A stretch of 64,000 nucleotides of DNA from Paralvinella palmiformis (Eukaryota > Annelida > Polychaeta > Terebellida > Alvinellidae): the NCBI GenBank assembly GCA_025642065.1, contig JAODUP010000547.1, positions 62,001-126,000 on the forward strand. The letters run 5' to 3'. A model generated the notes under the pieces. The model made no database searches, was not told the DNA's origin, and saw only the letters and a program-made list of their open reading frames with translations. A program made the translations under genes and the position numbers. Shown in pieces: positions 49,188 to 61,145 of the stretch; positions within the stretch are counted from its first letter, which is position 1; each line of letters starts with the position of its first letter.

Positions 49188-49380
49188 TAAGACATACACA
49201 CACATACACACACAACTCAACATGTTCTAGTTGTTCATGTCTGTCTAAGTGTCGTGTGTCAATGGGATGACGTAAACTAATGTATCTGATTTATTGTGGT
49301 AAACATTCTGACTTTACTTCAGGCAGCTGATCATTTGACTAATTCATTGAAATGAACGATATCGGTGTTCATATAATACA

Positions 49381-49675
49381 TACTGTCTACTGTGACTGTG
49401 TCATGCTGTCTACTGGGACTGTGTCATACTGTCTACCGGGACTGCGTTATACTGTCTACTGTGAATGTGTCATATTCTCTACTGTGACTCTGTCACACTT
49501 TCTACTGTGAATGTGTCATATTGTTTAGTGTGACTGTGTCATACTGTCTACTGTAAATCTGTCACACTGTCAAATGTGACCGTGTCATACTCTCTACTGT
49601 GACATACTGTCTACTGTAACTGTGTCATGCCGTCTACTGGGACTGTGTCACACTGTCTACTGGGACTTTATTCGA
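49381..49675. repeat. 23-bp minisatellite, about 13 copies
   Basis: The unit is actgtctactgtgactgtgtcat, with substitutions between copies (gtgac/gggac/gtaac/gtgaat) and at least one shortened unit near 49597. The open frames here are artefacts. Confidence 0.9.
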
Positions 49676-49987
49676 TGTTTCCAATCAACACAATTGACAC
49701 ATATGAAGCAAGGACGCGTGAGGCATATTTCACATTTCGCCAAAAGTTGTTGTCGTCTACAAGTAATATTGTTACTTGTATTAATAACTACATGTGGCGG
49801 CAGTGGGATAAGTGTTTATGTATTTGTCATAACTATTGAAATTATCATATTATATTGACAAATGTTTGTGCTATTGTAATCTGGTGGTTTAGTAGGCTAT
49901 TTTCTATATTACTCTAGTGTTTTTATGTTATGTACATGTACGTACATGTGTATGTACGTACGTATGTGGGTTGTACCTGAAATCAGA

Positions 49988-50038
49988 TATATCTATCTAT
50001 CTATCTATCTATATATCTATCTATCTATCTATCTATCC

Positions 50039-50075
<37 letters not shown>

Positions 50076-50083
50076 ACTAACTG

Positions 50084-50130
<47 letters not shown>

Positions 50131-50205
50131 GTCTATCTGTCTGTCTCTCTGTCTGTCTATCTCTCTATCTGTCTGTCTGTCTAACTGTCTGTCCGTCTGC
50201 CTATA

Positions 50206-50263
<58 letters not shown>

Positions 50264-50294
50264 ATGTCTATCTATCTATCTATCTATCTATATG

Positions 50295-50354
<60 letters not shown>
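49988..50354. repeat. (TATC)n/(TGTC)n compound microsatellite
   Basis: About 365 bp of TATC blocks alternating with TGTC blocks. It lies about 160 bp past the stop codon of the minus-strand CUB-LDLa gene. The 152-residue Ile-Tyr-Leu-Ser frame is an artefact. Confidence 0.97.
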
Positions 50355-50355
<1 letters not shown>

Positions 50356-50511
50356 ACTGCACTAACACATATTAAAACAATGACTTATAGTATGTGCAAG
50401 AGGTTGAGTAAAAAATTGCCATTGGTTCATTCACTCAGAGACACAGATACAATGGGGGGGGGGAGGGGCGGATACATCTCCCAGGTCTCGTTGGACAGAT
50501 AGATTAATATG

Positions 50512-51456
50512 TTAACTTGATACTCGGTGTGAGTTTATTATATTATTGGATAAATTTATGACCATCGAAAATATGTTTAAACTAATATTTGTAGTTGATT
50601 TTAGCTTTGTGATAAGACAACCGCTCAGGGTGTCATGGCGAGAAGGGAGCATTTGTTTTGTTTTGATTCTGGTGTTTAAAATAGATACTTCATTGATGGC
50701 TCTATTGTTATTGTTTAGTGTAGGAGATGTCTTGAAACTTTTACTTCGGTAATCATCATCATCATCATCATCATCATTATCGTCATCACCTGGTACTTTA
50801 TCCGGGTATCCACTGTTGGTACGAGTACAGCCTCTGTATCCGCATTTGTTGTAGCATCCTTGAGCTGGTCCACAAGTTCCATTTTCACAACAAAGCCTAC
50901 TTCTGCAAATACGGCACATACTATGACAACACCGGATGTTGCGTAGGCGTGCCAGTCGCCATGGACACCAACCGGGTCGCCAAAACAGCCAATAGGAGAG
51001 CAGGGCTGCGGCCAACAATCCCAGAACAATCCACAACGGAAGTAGTTCATCTTTGTTTTCTTCCGGTGGCACCACCACTGAAATGAAAGATATACTACAA
51101 TTTTGTCGGTTAAACCTTGGATAATTGTAAATAACAGAACTGTTGAAATGTTGGAAATTCCATTAGGACAATCCACCCTCTTTCATTAATTAATTAACTC
51201 TCTATCTAACTAAATAAGTTACTAACTAAATAATAAAACGTAAATAAATAAGTATTACCTAGCAAACTAACAAACTAGCTATCTCATTAACTAACTAACT
51301 AATTAAGGGGCCATCAATATTATCATAATTTTCACGAGGAAGCAAACCTAACGTGGGGATAGGGGTTTAACACAAAGTACGCTTTTTCAAAGAAATTATG
51401 AAGGGAAAGGGGGGCGGAGGTAGGTAATTAATAGCCACTCACTTGCGTATCACTCC

Positions 51457-51524
<68 letters not shown>

Positions 51525-51871
51525 CTTACATGGTGTCGTACACAACAAATATCAGATATGTAATCAATAATGTTGATGATTTACCTGTACAGTTGCCAGG
51601 TGAGCCGGTACTTTGATCGCCTCTGTCACCGCAGTTATCGGCACCAAACGAATCACACCTTAATGATATATCAATACACCTGGTCGTGTCACACTGGAGT
51701 TGGGAGGCATCATTATCTGTACCATCTGTAGCACAGTCTATAACAATACAGTAAAGGTTCGGTATTATATAGGACGTTAATGGGGCGGAATGTTTGAGTC
51801 GGGACGCACGCACGCACGCACACACGCACGCACACAGAGTGAGAGAGAGAGAGAGAGGCTGGAAAATACAT

Positions 51872-51915
<44 letters not shown>

Positions 51916-52167
51916 AATAATATACAAAATTTGTAAAGTGCGCTATATAATCTATTAGAAGATTACTCTAAGGTGTTTAACAAAATATATAATATAGATG
52001 TTTTTGTGTTTGGGAAGAAGTTTTTGTTTGAGGTAAGAATTGTTGGATTGAGGTAACATATGCTTGTGTTACATAACAAGTAATTGTTTCGTGCAACGGA
52101 TATGTTTTATATATGTTTATATAGAATGGCATATGTTTGTCTAAGGTAACAAGTGTGTTCGAGCATG

Positions 52168-52241
<74 letters not shown>

Positions 52242-52695
52242 GTGTGTGTGTGTGGTAACAAGTGTTTGCTCAAGATAACAACTGTTTGAGTACCGACAAA
52301 ATAGGACGTGAAATCCAACCGAAACTTAATGTACGGTCCATCATAGACAGCGGGTGTCACAGCTGTCACATATGCTGCAGTTCCACCTGTGTTAACGGCC
52401 GCAGTTGTCTCTGTTGTTGTTGTCGTTGTTGTTGTTGTCTCCCCTGTCCCAGCTGTCACAGGTGTTGTAGTAGGCAATGGTACTGGTGTGGGGGTGTCAG
52501 GTTCCTTTTCTACATAAAGATGTACGACTATAGCCTGTAATAGCATATGGACACTGTCTATAGTATGCTTCTGAATTAGTGTATGCGTGCATGCGTGCAT
52601 GGGTTTTGGGGTTATGAACTGTTTGTCTCCTTGTCTTTCTATATGACTATGTACATCTACGACTCTGTCTGTCTGTCTGTCTATATATCTATATA

Positions 52696-52775
<80 letters not shown>

Positions 52776-53062
52776 TTCTCTGTCTGTCTGTCTGCCTGTC
52801 TGTCTGTCTTACTTGGTTTGTTGCGGTGAAGTCTGTAGGCGCCACTTCCCCACACAAAGGACCTTGTACCGGAGACCCGACTGGAGTGCCATCTTCCGAG
52901 GCATAATATATCTCTAGATAGGCTGTGTCACAGACACTGTTAGGATAATCCCAGCCTCGAACTGAGAACGTATCCCGCCATGCCGTCGCTACATACCAAG
53001 GTATAGAGGAATCTGTGGTTGGCATACCTAATGGGAACAATCATGTATCCCGCAAACATATC

Positions 53063-53130
<68 letters not shown>

Positions 53131-53367
53131 CAAATTGTGTGTGTATTTGTTTGTCTGTCTGTGTACATGCGTGTTCGCAAAATGTATGAGTACGCGTGAG
53201 TGTGTGTTTCTAAATTGTTAAAATATTTGGTATTTATATATTATTGTATTTCTTTTAGTGAATGTACACATTGATACATATATAGATACATACAAATATA
53301 CCTTTATATATTAATATATTAATATCATTGTTATTGTTTCTTTTGTTACTATAAGTAGTAGTGGGAT

Positions 53368-53422
<55 letters not shown>

Positions 53423-53425
53423 GTA

Positions 53426-53457
<32 letters not shown>

Positions 53458-53662
53458 ACTAGTATTCTAGTAAAGCTGACTAGTATATTGTAATAGTATT
53501 AAGACTTATAATTAATAATATACTACTAACCCCTGAGTGTCGTCCAACAGTTTATTGTCGTATCTGGAACAATCCATTGTGTCTTGTTGTAATCTGGATC
53601 AAAATAGAGAACCTCTCCATAGGTCGGACCAACACTCCCTGGACACAAATCCGTAACGAATC
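50512..53662 (-). CDS. CUB-LDLa single-pass membrane protein, 5' end missing
   Basis: Minus-strand exons 53662-53531, 53027-52813, 52534-52294, 51737-51585 and 51077-50512 join in phase to about 434 residues. A signal-peptide exon ending in phase 1 should lie upstream but was not found. The first three exons encode a CUB domain with four cysteines (DLCPG, NCWT, SVCDT, PLCGE), then a Thr-rich, probably O-glycosylated linker. Exon 51737-51585 is an LDLa module with six cysteines and the acidic DNCGDRGDQS loop. The last exon has a membrane helix (LLPLWIVLGLLAAALLSYWLF), a cytoplasmic segment with 11 cysteines and an Asp run. The 52294 donor (GTACTC) is weak but phase-correct. An AATAAA at about 50535-50540, inside the coding end, suggests that the true C-terminus may be spliced differently. 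It is probably a cell-surface receptor-like protein; ligand unknown. Confidence 0.85.
51461..51522. repeat. (TA)n microsatellite between the last two exons of the minus-strand gene
   Basis: About 31 TA units in the 507-bp intron separating the LDLa exon from the membrane-helix exon. Confidence 0.95.
52167..52254. repeat. (TA)n-(TG)n compound microsatellite
   Basis: TA units followed by about 27 TG units, starting roughly 40 bp from the donor of the linker exon of the minus-strand gene. Confidence 0.95.
52664..52812. repeat. (CTGT)n/(TC)n microsatellite abutting a splice donor
   Basis: The tract runs right up to the donor of the second CUB exon; on the minus strand the intron opens GTAAGACAGACAGACAGG. 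Long Arg/Gln/Thr/Asp frames over it are artefacts. Confidence 0.9.
53067..53128. repeat. (TA)n microsatellite
   Basis: About 31 TA units, about 40 bp upstream (minus strand) of the second CUB exon's acceptor. Confidence 0.95.
53370..53457. repeat. (ATT)n then (TAG)n microsatellite
   Basis: Two adjacent trinucleotide tracts in the intron between the first two identified exons of the minus-strand gene. Confidence 0.95.
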
Positions 53663-53699
53663 CTGGCGAGAAATAAAGAAACAAAAAGTACATCTGTAG

Positions 53700-54445
53700 A
53701 TAGACTATCGAGTTCCAGAAAAATATGAATGTCGTAGAAGATGTCTACAAAACGACTTGGAATGGGTTAATCCCGATATGGAAAGACCATCCTACTATTC
53801 TGGATCCCATAAGCCGGCTGAAATAAAAACGAGAGAAATATTATCCGGATCTCGGATCCCGATAAAAAGAATGCCTCGCTCATCATTTTACACTCCAGTA
53901 TAATCCCATATTTGCGAACTGACTCGACCAAGCAGAAGAATTGCTGACAAGTTCTTGGCCAGAGAATGATCTTTCTTTGGCGGATTATTTTCATTGGAGA
54001 AATATTAATCGAATATGCTACCACTTCAAAGTGACCTCTTCACGTGATTGATATCTGTAAACAGTGTAAACAAAGCCGCATAGGTCGCCCTGTAGATACC
54101 GTGAGCGAGGAGTCCCTAGTTTCTTGTCGCTGGGCATCAAAACATTGGATAGTCGGTAAACAAAGATGAGTAAAATAGATATAAGATGATACATTGCTTT
54201 AAGTAGACCGTTCCAATGAGACGTGTACCTTTTATTTATCTTCTCTCGTCGACGTCTATCAATCGCCAAAACAATCATTTATGACTTATGACCTATTTAA
54301 GTGCAAGGTCACCGTTATGATGGCGATATATTTTGTGTTGCACTATGACTTGAATTGATGTTAATATCATGTTTATCGTTGCTGTTTTGTGCCCACTATG
54401 GCTGATATGGCAAACTAGCTCGGTTAAGGAATCGCCGATGGGGAG
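53700..54445. other. Upstream side of the minus-strand gene, no exon assigned
   Basis: No phase-1 signal-peptide exon could be supported. One minus-strand frame (near 54189-54110) starts with a hydrophobic stretch MYHLISILLIFVYRL but lacks a good donor in the right phase. Confidence 0.4.
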
Positions 54446-54449
54446 GATA

Positions 54450-54545
54450 CTTAAATGAAAGATGAAACGCTCTTTAGGCATAATTAGGCAGGGATTTGAA
54501 CTCCCATCCTAGAGCTATGTGGCCAATTGTGCTCTCGGCTCGGCC
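54450..54545 (-). repeat. SINE family 2 relic, reverse
   Basis: On the minus strand a B-box-like gttcaaatccctgcc is followed by gcgtttcatctttcatttaag, as in the family body. Heavily diverged. Confidence 0.5.
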
Positions 54546-54636
54546 ACAGAGAAATCCGATGGCTTTGATCGTATATGTATAGATGTGGGAATGTTTTTGT
54601 GTGAGCGGGTGTATATGTGTGTGTGTGGGAGGGGTG

Positions 54637-54860
<224 letters not shown>

Positions 54861-55555
54861 CTTCTTGTCATTGAATGCATTTGCGTGTGCGTATGTTATT
54901 AGGTCAGTCCAATGTTGGAAATTAGTCAGTACAAATAAATAAGACCAGACGTCCCATGTTTTAAATGTGACCTTCACGTTAGTCCTTGTCCATAGTCGAG
55001 AATAAATGGGAAGATGTACACATCTGGATCGACAGTCTGGGGTCAGTGTAATGACTCTAGAAACAACAAGTATATTTTATTACTTAAATGTGTATTATCA
55101 GTCTGACAAAGTAATAATCTTCATTCCTAATAATAATTACTTACAAAGTAATTATTTCACTGTCTACTTTCATGTATTAAAATTAATTGCGTTCGAGGAA
55201 AATAATTGGATTAAAAAAAAAATCGAATAGCTTCACGAATTTAATCAATTTAGCCCATAATCATAACAATCCCCGTGATCGATGTCTTCTGACAGATAAC
55301 ACAAACAAGTAATATAGTACGGTAGAGGGATTCACGTGAATTTAGATTAATTGTTGAAGGTTAATAATAATTCTTAGTTTGTATAGATGATGATATTTGT
55401 ATCAAAATCAGATGTCCATTTATATACATCAATCTCATTTACTTTAATTAGTTATTAAGGTCAAACTCAGAACATCTAGTGTCTAGTTATCTGATTAGAG
55501 GATTTAGGATGTTTTCTAATTACACATGGAAATGGGGTTGGCTTTCTATAGTAAC

Positions 55556-55640
55556 TGTTAATCACATAACCACTATTAATCACATAACCATTATTAATTA
55601 CATAACCACTATTAATCACATAACCACTGTTAACCACATG
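55556..55640. repeat. 18-bp minisatellite, about 4-5 copies
   Basis: The unit atcacataaccactatta repeats with a few substitutions. Confidence 0.85.
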
Positions 55641-55699
55641 GAAAGAACAATAGATCCAGAACATGACTGTAAACCTGTGAATTGAATCTCGCAAACATA

Positions 55700-56400
55700 A
55701 TGATCTCAATGTTATCAGTACAGCTAACTGTCAGGTTTGATACGAGAGCAGCGGCGACAGAACTACTTTTATTTTGTACTTGAGTAGAAATAAAGGCAGG
55801 CCTTTTCAAACCTACTCCAGTAGAAGTAGAAGTAAACTTGTAATGATCTATCTGAGTAAAAAGTAAAACTATTTTCTAGCGGTAACTGAAGAAAAAGTAG
55901 AAGATAAAATATATTGTAACACAAGATATGAGCAACAAATACAGGAGTAGACTGGAGTGAGCATGTTGTGAGTACTGCCGTCTGGTGTTCCATCCAGTCG
56001 ACGCTTGATGAACCTCAGGTCTATAAATAGGTATTAATTTTATTGACGAAATTGTCAAACTATACAATATTGACAATCCCAGTTTTTATCAGGATGAAAA
56101 AGTTATTGGAGGATGAGGAGTATTGGATATATTTTCCTTCAATAACGGCGTATAATGCTGAAGCACATATCGACTTTCGCCCATCACACAAATAAACCTA
56201 CACCACTGACTCAATAGATCCATAGAAATATGTTCCCATGAATAAACGTTAGGTAGCCAATTTTCAGCAATGAACGGAAACCACTCCACGGGCATAAACT
56301 TTGGCATTAATCCGTGAATTATTGAACAATATTGCAATTACGCAGTCACCAATTTTGATCAGACAGTCTGGAAATTTGCTGTTTTAATGTTGTTTAAATT
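55700..56400. other. Intergenic DNA, nothing assigned
   Basis: AT-rich with short open frames only. No repeat, exon or RNA gene was recognised. Confidence 0.5.
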
Positions 56401-56418
56401 TATTCGAAAATTATATTT

Positions 56419-56530
56419 CGACTTCCGGCAGTTTTGGGCTATCTATTGCCAACAATGGCGTACTTGGTCAGCCTATCGGAGCGAGGTGTGGCGGGTATGT
56501 ACGGATTGCGCATGCGCAATGGACGTGTCG
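56419..56530. promoter_or_regulatory. Promoter-like segment with a palindromic NRF1 site
   Basis: It contains an ETS-type acttccgg (56421-56428), a YY1-type aacaatggcg (56451-56460) and a perfect 16-bp palindrome attgcgcatgcgcaat (56505-56520) containing the NRF1 consensus gcgcatgcgc. It lies about 2.8 kb upstream of the first identified exon of the minus-strand CUB-LDLa gene, so it is a candidate promoter for that gene. No transcript start is visible. Confidence 0.45.
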
Positions 56531-56573
56531 GAGTAATAGCTGGCCGAGAGCGGGTTATGACCGGGGCCAATAG

Positions 56574-56979
56574 GTTTTGTTGTTCGGGGGAGAATCCCCA
56601 GGCTGTCGCTTAATCAGTGAGCTCCGGTGGCCTAGCGGTTAAGCACCCGGCACTCGGTGCCAACGGTCGCAGGTTCGAACCCCGTAAGAGGTCGAAACTT
56701 TTCCAGGGATTAATTTCTCGGCTCACTACATCGTGGGTGGCTGACCACGTTAAATGGCGCTGCCGTCTCCACTGAATTATTTAAAAAATAAAGGGGGACG
56801 TTAAAAACCCCCCGAGGACGTAAAACACTCTGGCAGTGACCACCCTCGGGGTATTTCGGCTCCATCTTTCCGTACTGCTCCCCTGTGAGTGGTGGGGGAT
56901 GAGGTTTCTCAACCACTCAAACATAGAGGCTGTGTTGAATAAGCGACAGCCTGGGGATTCTCCCCGAACAACAAAACCG
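56574..56979 (+). mobile_element. SINE family 1 copy with fold-back 5' end
   Basis: A full family 1 copy (gtgagctccggtggcctagc at 56617 to ccccgaacaacaaaacc near 56979) is preceded by about 43 bp (56574-56616) that are the reverse complement of its own 3' end. The 11-bp direct repeat ggggccaatag flanks the whole unit (56563-56573 and 56980-56990), so the inverted piece was part of the inserted DNA. Other copies lack this extension. Confidence 0.9.
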
Positions 56980-56990
56980 GGGGCCAATAG

Positions 56991-58045
56991 CAAGCAACGG
57001 CTTTATTTATATTGCGGATTCAGCCGCACGATTCTAACATCGTATCACTTTGAGGGTCACTCAGCGTTCCCCGAGGAACGGGGTAATGTTATTCAGTAAT
57101 TACAATCGGTTGTAATCGACTACATGATCTCAAGAAATCGTAATCGTCCTTTCCAGATTCAAAATAATCGTAATCGTAACCGACTACCAGACGATTAATT
57201 ACCTTTGTGTTTATGCCAGTTTATCAATTATGTTATACAACATGTCATCAATATTACAGCGATTCTTATTGTCTTTTCATCTTACTGTGAATTATACCAT
57301 TCCCTTATAAAAACTTAAAGATATGGATAATTCAAAATATTTGATATTTTACAGTTTATCAACATTGTGATATTATCAAACACTAAGGACGTTGTAATGC
57401 GCGACCCATTCACCGGAAAGAAAACGACATGTGGCTTGACTAGCGAATATTCGGTTCTGTTTATTTCTCTTCAACTTGCCAATTTCCAAGGAACTTCCTT
57501 GCTGTCAATTTTAGGTGTACAATCTACAATAGGACATATCCCACAAATATACACTTAGTATGCAACAAAGCCAACGTGTTGTACGTGAAGAAAGAACACA
57601 GAATCTACTGCCTCAGCCATGAGGCCACGTCCATACAGTCATTTGAATCTTTAGGTTGTTAAAACTATTTAGAGAAACGCCCGTTTAATTTACCGAAGGC
57701 TACAGGGAGCTCGAGGGGTGAGAACATGTGAATCAATGAATTACCTCTAACATTGATTATAATACTAGTACAGTAAGTAACTGATCATATCCGATTACTA
57801 TTAAGAATATAATTATCTGGTGGAAGAATATTAGTTCGTAATTGAAAGCGGAGATGTTGCCACAGGCTTAGTTAGATTATGCGGTCGTTTCTAGATTATA
57901 AACGAGTGTCAGAATACAGGTGCACAATTACATACTTTGTCTGGAAATATCTGAAGAATAACAGCACAGGTAGGAATATACAGGTAAAATGGTTTCTTTA
58001 TTATAGTGGTTAGAGAGGGATGTGTGTGTACATAAAACACACAGA
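56991..58045. other. Intergenic DNA, no supported gene
   Basis: A short block at 57081-57200 reiterates taatcg/gtaatcgac strings. Nothing else was recognised. Confidence 0.45.
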
Positions 58046-58203
<158 letters not shown>

Positions 58204-59202
58204 ACTCAACGCTATATTATATCTCCTGAGACCAGATAATAACAGAGATATCCTATTATTACACATAACTTACTATATTATCAATATACAAGTATATCAT
58301 ATTATGACATCATCAAGATTGTCGTTATCATTCCGTGTAGAGCGCATTGTCCATTTAATTACATCACAACAATATCAAAATTGTTTTATGTAGATTTCAT
58401 ATTTATATTCAAGCTTTACAATCAAATCAAGTGCATTAGATATCACACCGGAAGTCACTATCACAACTCCCGTTTCCTGATTACTCTTGCCTTCCCAAAA
58501 TAGCATGTACATTAACAGAGCCAGTGGGATCGAAATCTGATATTAGGTCAGGGCTCCCGATTGGTCGGTTTGCTCAGTCATTAATTCAGTTTAAGAATTT
58601 GCATTTTATTCCAGACATAGTGACCGTTGTATTAATCTATTGTCTTCTGGGGGAGAATGATCTTTCGCGTTGACAAGTGTGATCCATGATCTGTATATTA
58701 ATTAGTGTGGCCAATAACATTTTAAGACACCGGAAGTGAACCCGAATACACTCGTAAACGTTAAAGATACATTTTAAAAAATTTCCCATTTTATTTTTTT
58801 AATACAGATTAAATTCTCTTTCTAAAAAAAAAAAAACTTTTATAATTCACCTACTGGGGAAACACGAAGTCGGTGATCGACGTATTGACACAAATAGTGG
58901 TTTTTACCACGAAGTATGCTAAAGTTAACTACACACATTAGTTTCTAGTGACCTCATTTGATCCTATAGTTGAGAATAAGAGGAAACGAGTGCATATAAT
59001 AAATAGATCAGTTAGTATAATAAATTTATATATAGAAATGTCATTAAAATAATAGATTATGTATAACTGGGTGTCAAATTATATAAAAATAATAATACGC
59101 TAAAATCACTTCTTTTTCTATACTGAGGTGATATGCTATCAAACGAATATCTGTAATTCTACTCGTGAGCTTGGAATGTCCATGACCCCAATCGAGGAGA
59201 TC

Positions 59203-59312
59203 CTGAATGGCGTTTCATCTTTCACTTCCCCGCAACATCTTTGGAGATCGTTTGGCCAATATTTAGTCTACTGTGTGCGCATAAGTGACTGTAAAATATC
59301 AACATCAACTTT
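59203..59312 (+). repeat. SINE family 2 body relic
   Basis: The order gaatggcgtttcatctttcact, catctttggagatcgtttgg, tagtctactgtgtgcgcata and tgtaaaatatcaacatc follows the family body. The head is missing. The rest of 58.2-60.4 kb shows no gene. Confidence 0.7.
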
Positions 59313-60423
59313 GAATATATGCACATACCCATATAATGGTGTTGTTGTTGTTGTTGTTGTTATTTAGATATCTCTAGGACCTGTGTACATCGGTTCTTTT
59401 AATCCCTCAATTCTGTGTTAATTCAAACAATATGAAATAAAATATCTATTGTTCTTTCCTATTTAGCGAACATATATTTTCTGTTAGTTGAATAGCTATT
59501 AAGAACAGTTAGGGTTACCACCAACTGCCATTTTCTAATACCGTCAACGGAAGATATGCATTCACTTCTTCTTCATTCAGCCTATTATCAATTAATACAT
59601 AATCTTCCAAACTGACCCCTTGTTGATGATATGATACAGAGGAGGACATTTGGAACCGAACTTTGTAATTAGAATATTTCTTAGCTTTAATAGTTTACAG
59701 ATGCAATGTGCATCATTGAAACACGTATCCAAGTAAAGTCTTTTTTTGCACAACACTCACTCTTCAATCTTTCTAACAATATTTCCTGTCCTGCATCTTG
59801 ACACATAGTTGATCCTGATTACTTACAACACGATATCGTGTGGTAGGGTAGGTTGAGAAACTGGCGAAATAGACTGAAGTGGACAATGGAAGTAGTTCCT
59901 ATGATAAAATACAATAAGATCGCAGAGAAAGAAATCCGAAGACAATGCAAGCTGAAAATAAATATTTAACAATTCAATTGGTGCCACGGAGTATGCGCGC
60001 GCATCCTATTTATGGCAGCGGTGTGACGTCACGCCCAAGTCATCTATAGATGTTAAGAAAGAAGATAAAACACATTTGGGGATTCTTTGTTTATACCCCA
60101 CTGTCACTATCACGGTGAGAATAATCACTGTCCTAATTTCTATAAATAATGACGTACAAGCTTAAGATGCCTCAAATGATGAGCCCAGATATGATAATAT
60201 TTTTAATCTAACCGATATAAATGTTACAGGAAGAGATCTCCCTCACCGCAGGGGGGGGGGGGGCGGTTGAGACGAGTCACAGCGGCTATTATAAAATATT
60301 TCATCTTGATCTTCCATCATTTGACAATGTGACGTCAAAATATCCTCAAACCCAAGATTGATATGGCCGTCCCCTGAAAACTAGAATTCTAGTTTTCTTT
60401 TATATTATATTATAAATGTTGCT

Positions 60424-60575
60424 GTTTTACGGCTACTTTTGTGCACGTGGTAGTCTAAATGGGTTAGACAAACTCTAATGGCAATGAAGAGTATTGATAG
60501 ATGAAACAGCCTTCTGACACAGCTCGTCCGGGTTTGAACCCCGGGTGTTATAGATCTGTGGCAACCGCATACCAG
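60424..60575 (-). repeat. SINE family 2 relic, reverse
   Basis: In reverse it carries the tail and body (ggctacttttgtgcacg, gtctaaatgggttaga, gatgaaacagccttctgaca) and a B box (ggttcaaacccgg complement). The A box is decayed. Confidence 0.65.
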
Positions 60576-60593
60576 GAGGCCATTACGCTTTTG

Positions 60594-60594
<1 letters not shown>

Positions 60595-60674
<80 letters not shown>
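60595..60674. repeat. (TA)n microsatellite, about 40 units
   Basis: The longest pure TA tract in the window. Confidence 0.97.
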
Positions 60675-60678
<4 letters not shown>

Positions 60679-60849
60679 GTACTTATTCGAATCTGACCAC
60701 ATAATGATTTGAAAAAATTCCATTTTATTAGCTTTAATACACGTACATGAACAGTGTCGGGTGCATTTCTAGGGCATTAAGGTCAACAATAAGTTATGTT
60801 AAATTACATTCCAATGGCTTCCACTCCGACCGGCCATTCAGCAGACGAT

Positions 60850-61145
60850 CAATAACCAAAATGGCGGTTGGTTGCTATTTGTTTTTCCAACATCCGCCAT
60901 TATTAGCACGAGGCGCATACCTCTATCCACCGCTAGCACAGGAGGTCAGAGTTTATTATATATTCGACGTCACGTGACGATATCTATCTCTGGCTTCCGG
61001 TTGCCGATCGTAGACAACAAAAGGCTGTCGACTTCCGCTCGTCGTGGGATTTATTACGTCATCAAACATGGCGCCATACAAACCGGAAATAGGCCTCGCG
61101 ATGGTTATTATCATGTTGAAAGCTGTCGACAATGGCGGCTACAGC
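60850..61145. promoter_or_regulatory. CpG-rich cluster of YY1/ETS/CRE-type motifs
   Basis: YY1-type aaaatggcgg (60858-60867), a combined CRE/E-box gacgtcacgtgac (60966-60978), ETS-type cttccgg (60994-61000), aacatggcgcc (61065-61075), accggaaat (61082-61090) and caatggcggc (61130-61139). The density is far above background. No coding exon was recognised beside it, so it may be an orphan promoter for a first exon whose gene continues elsewhere, or for a non-coding RNA. Confidence 0.4.

Noticed and set aside
49917..50375. 152-codon open frame rich in Ile, Tyr, Leu, Ser and Cys
   Set aside because: Direct translation of the (TATC)n/(TGTC)n microsatellite.
54110..54189. Hydrophobic minus-strand start (MYHLISILLIFVYRL) as the missing signal peptide of the CUB-LDLa gene
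   Set aside because: No consensus donor in phase 1 follows; the only GTs in phase are followed by TTTAC or TTTTG.
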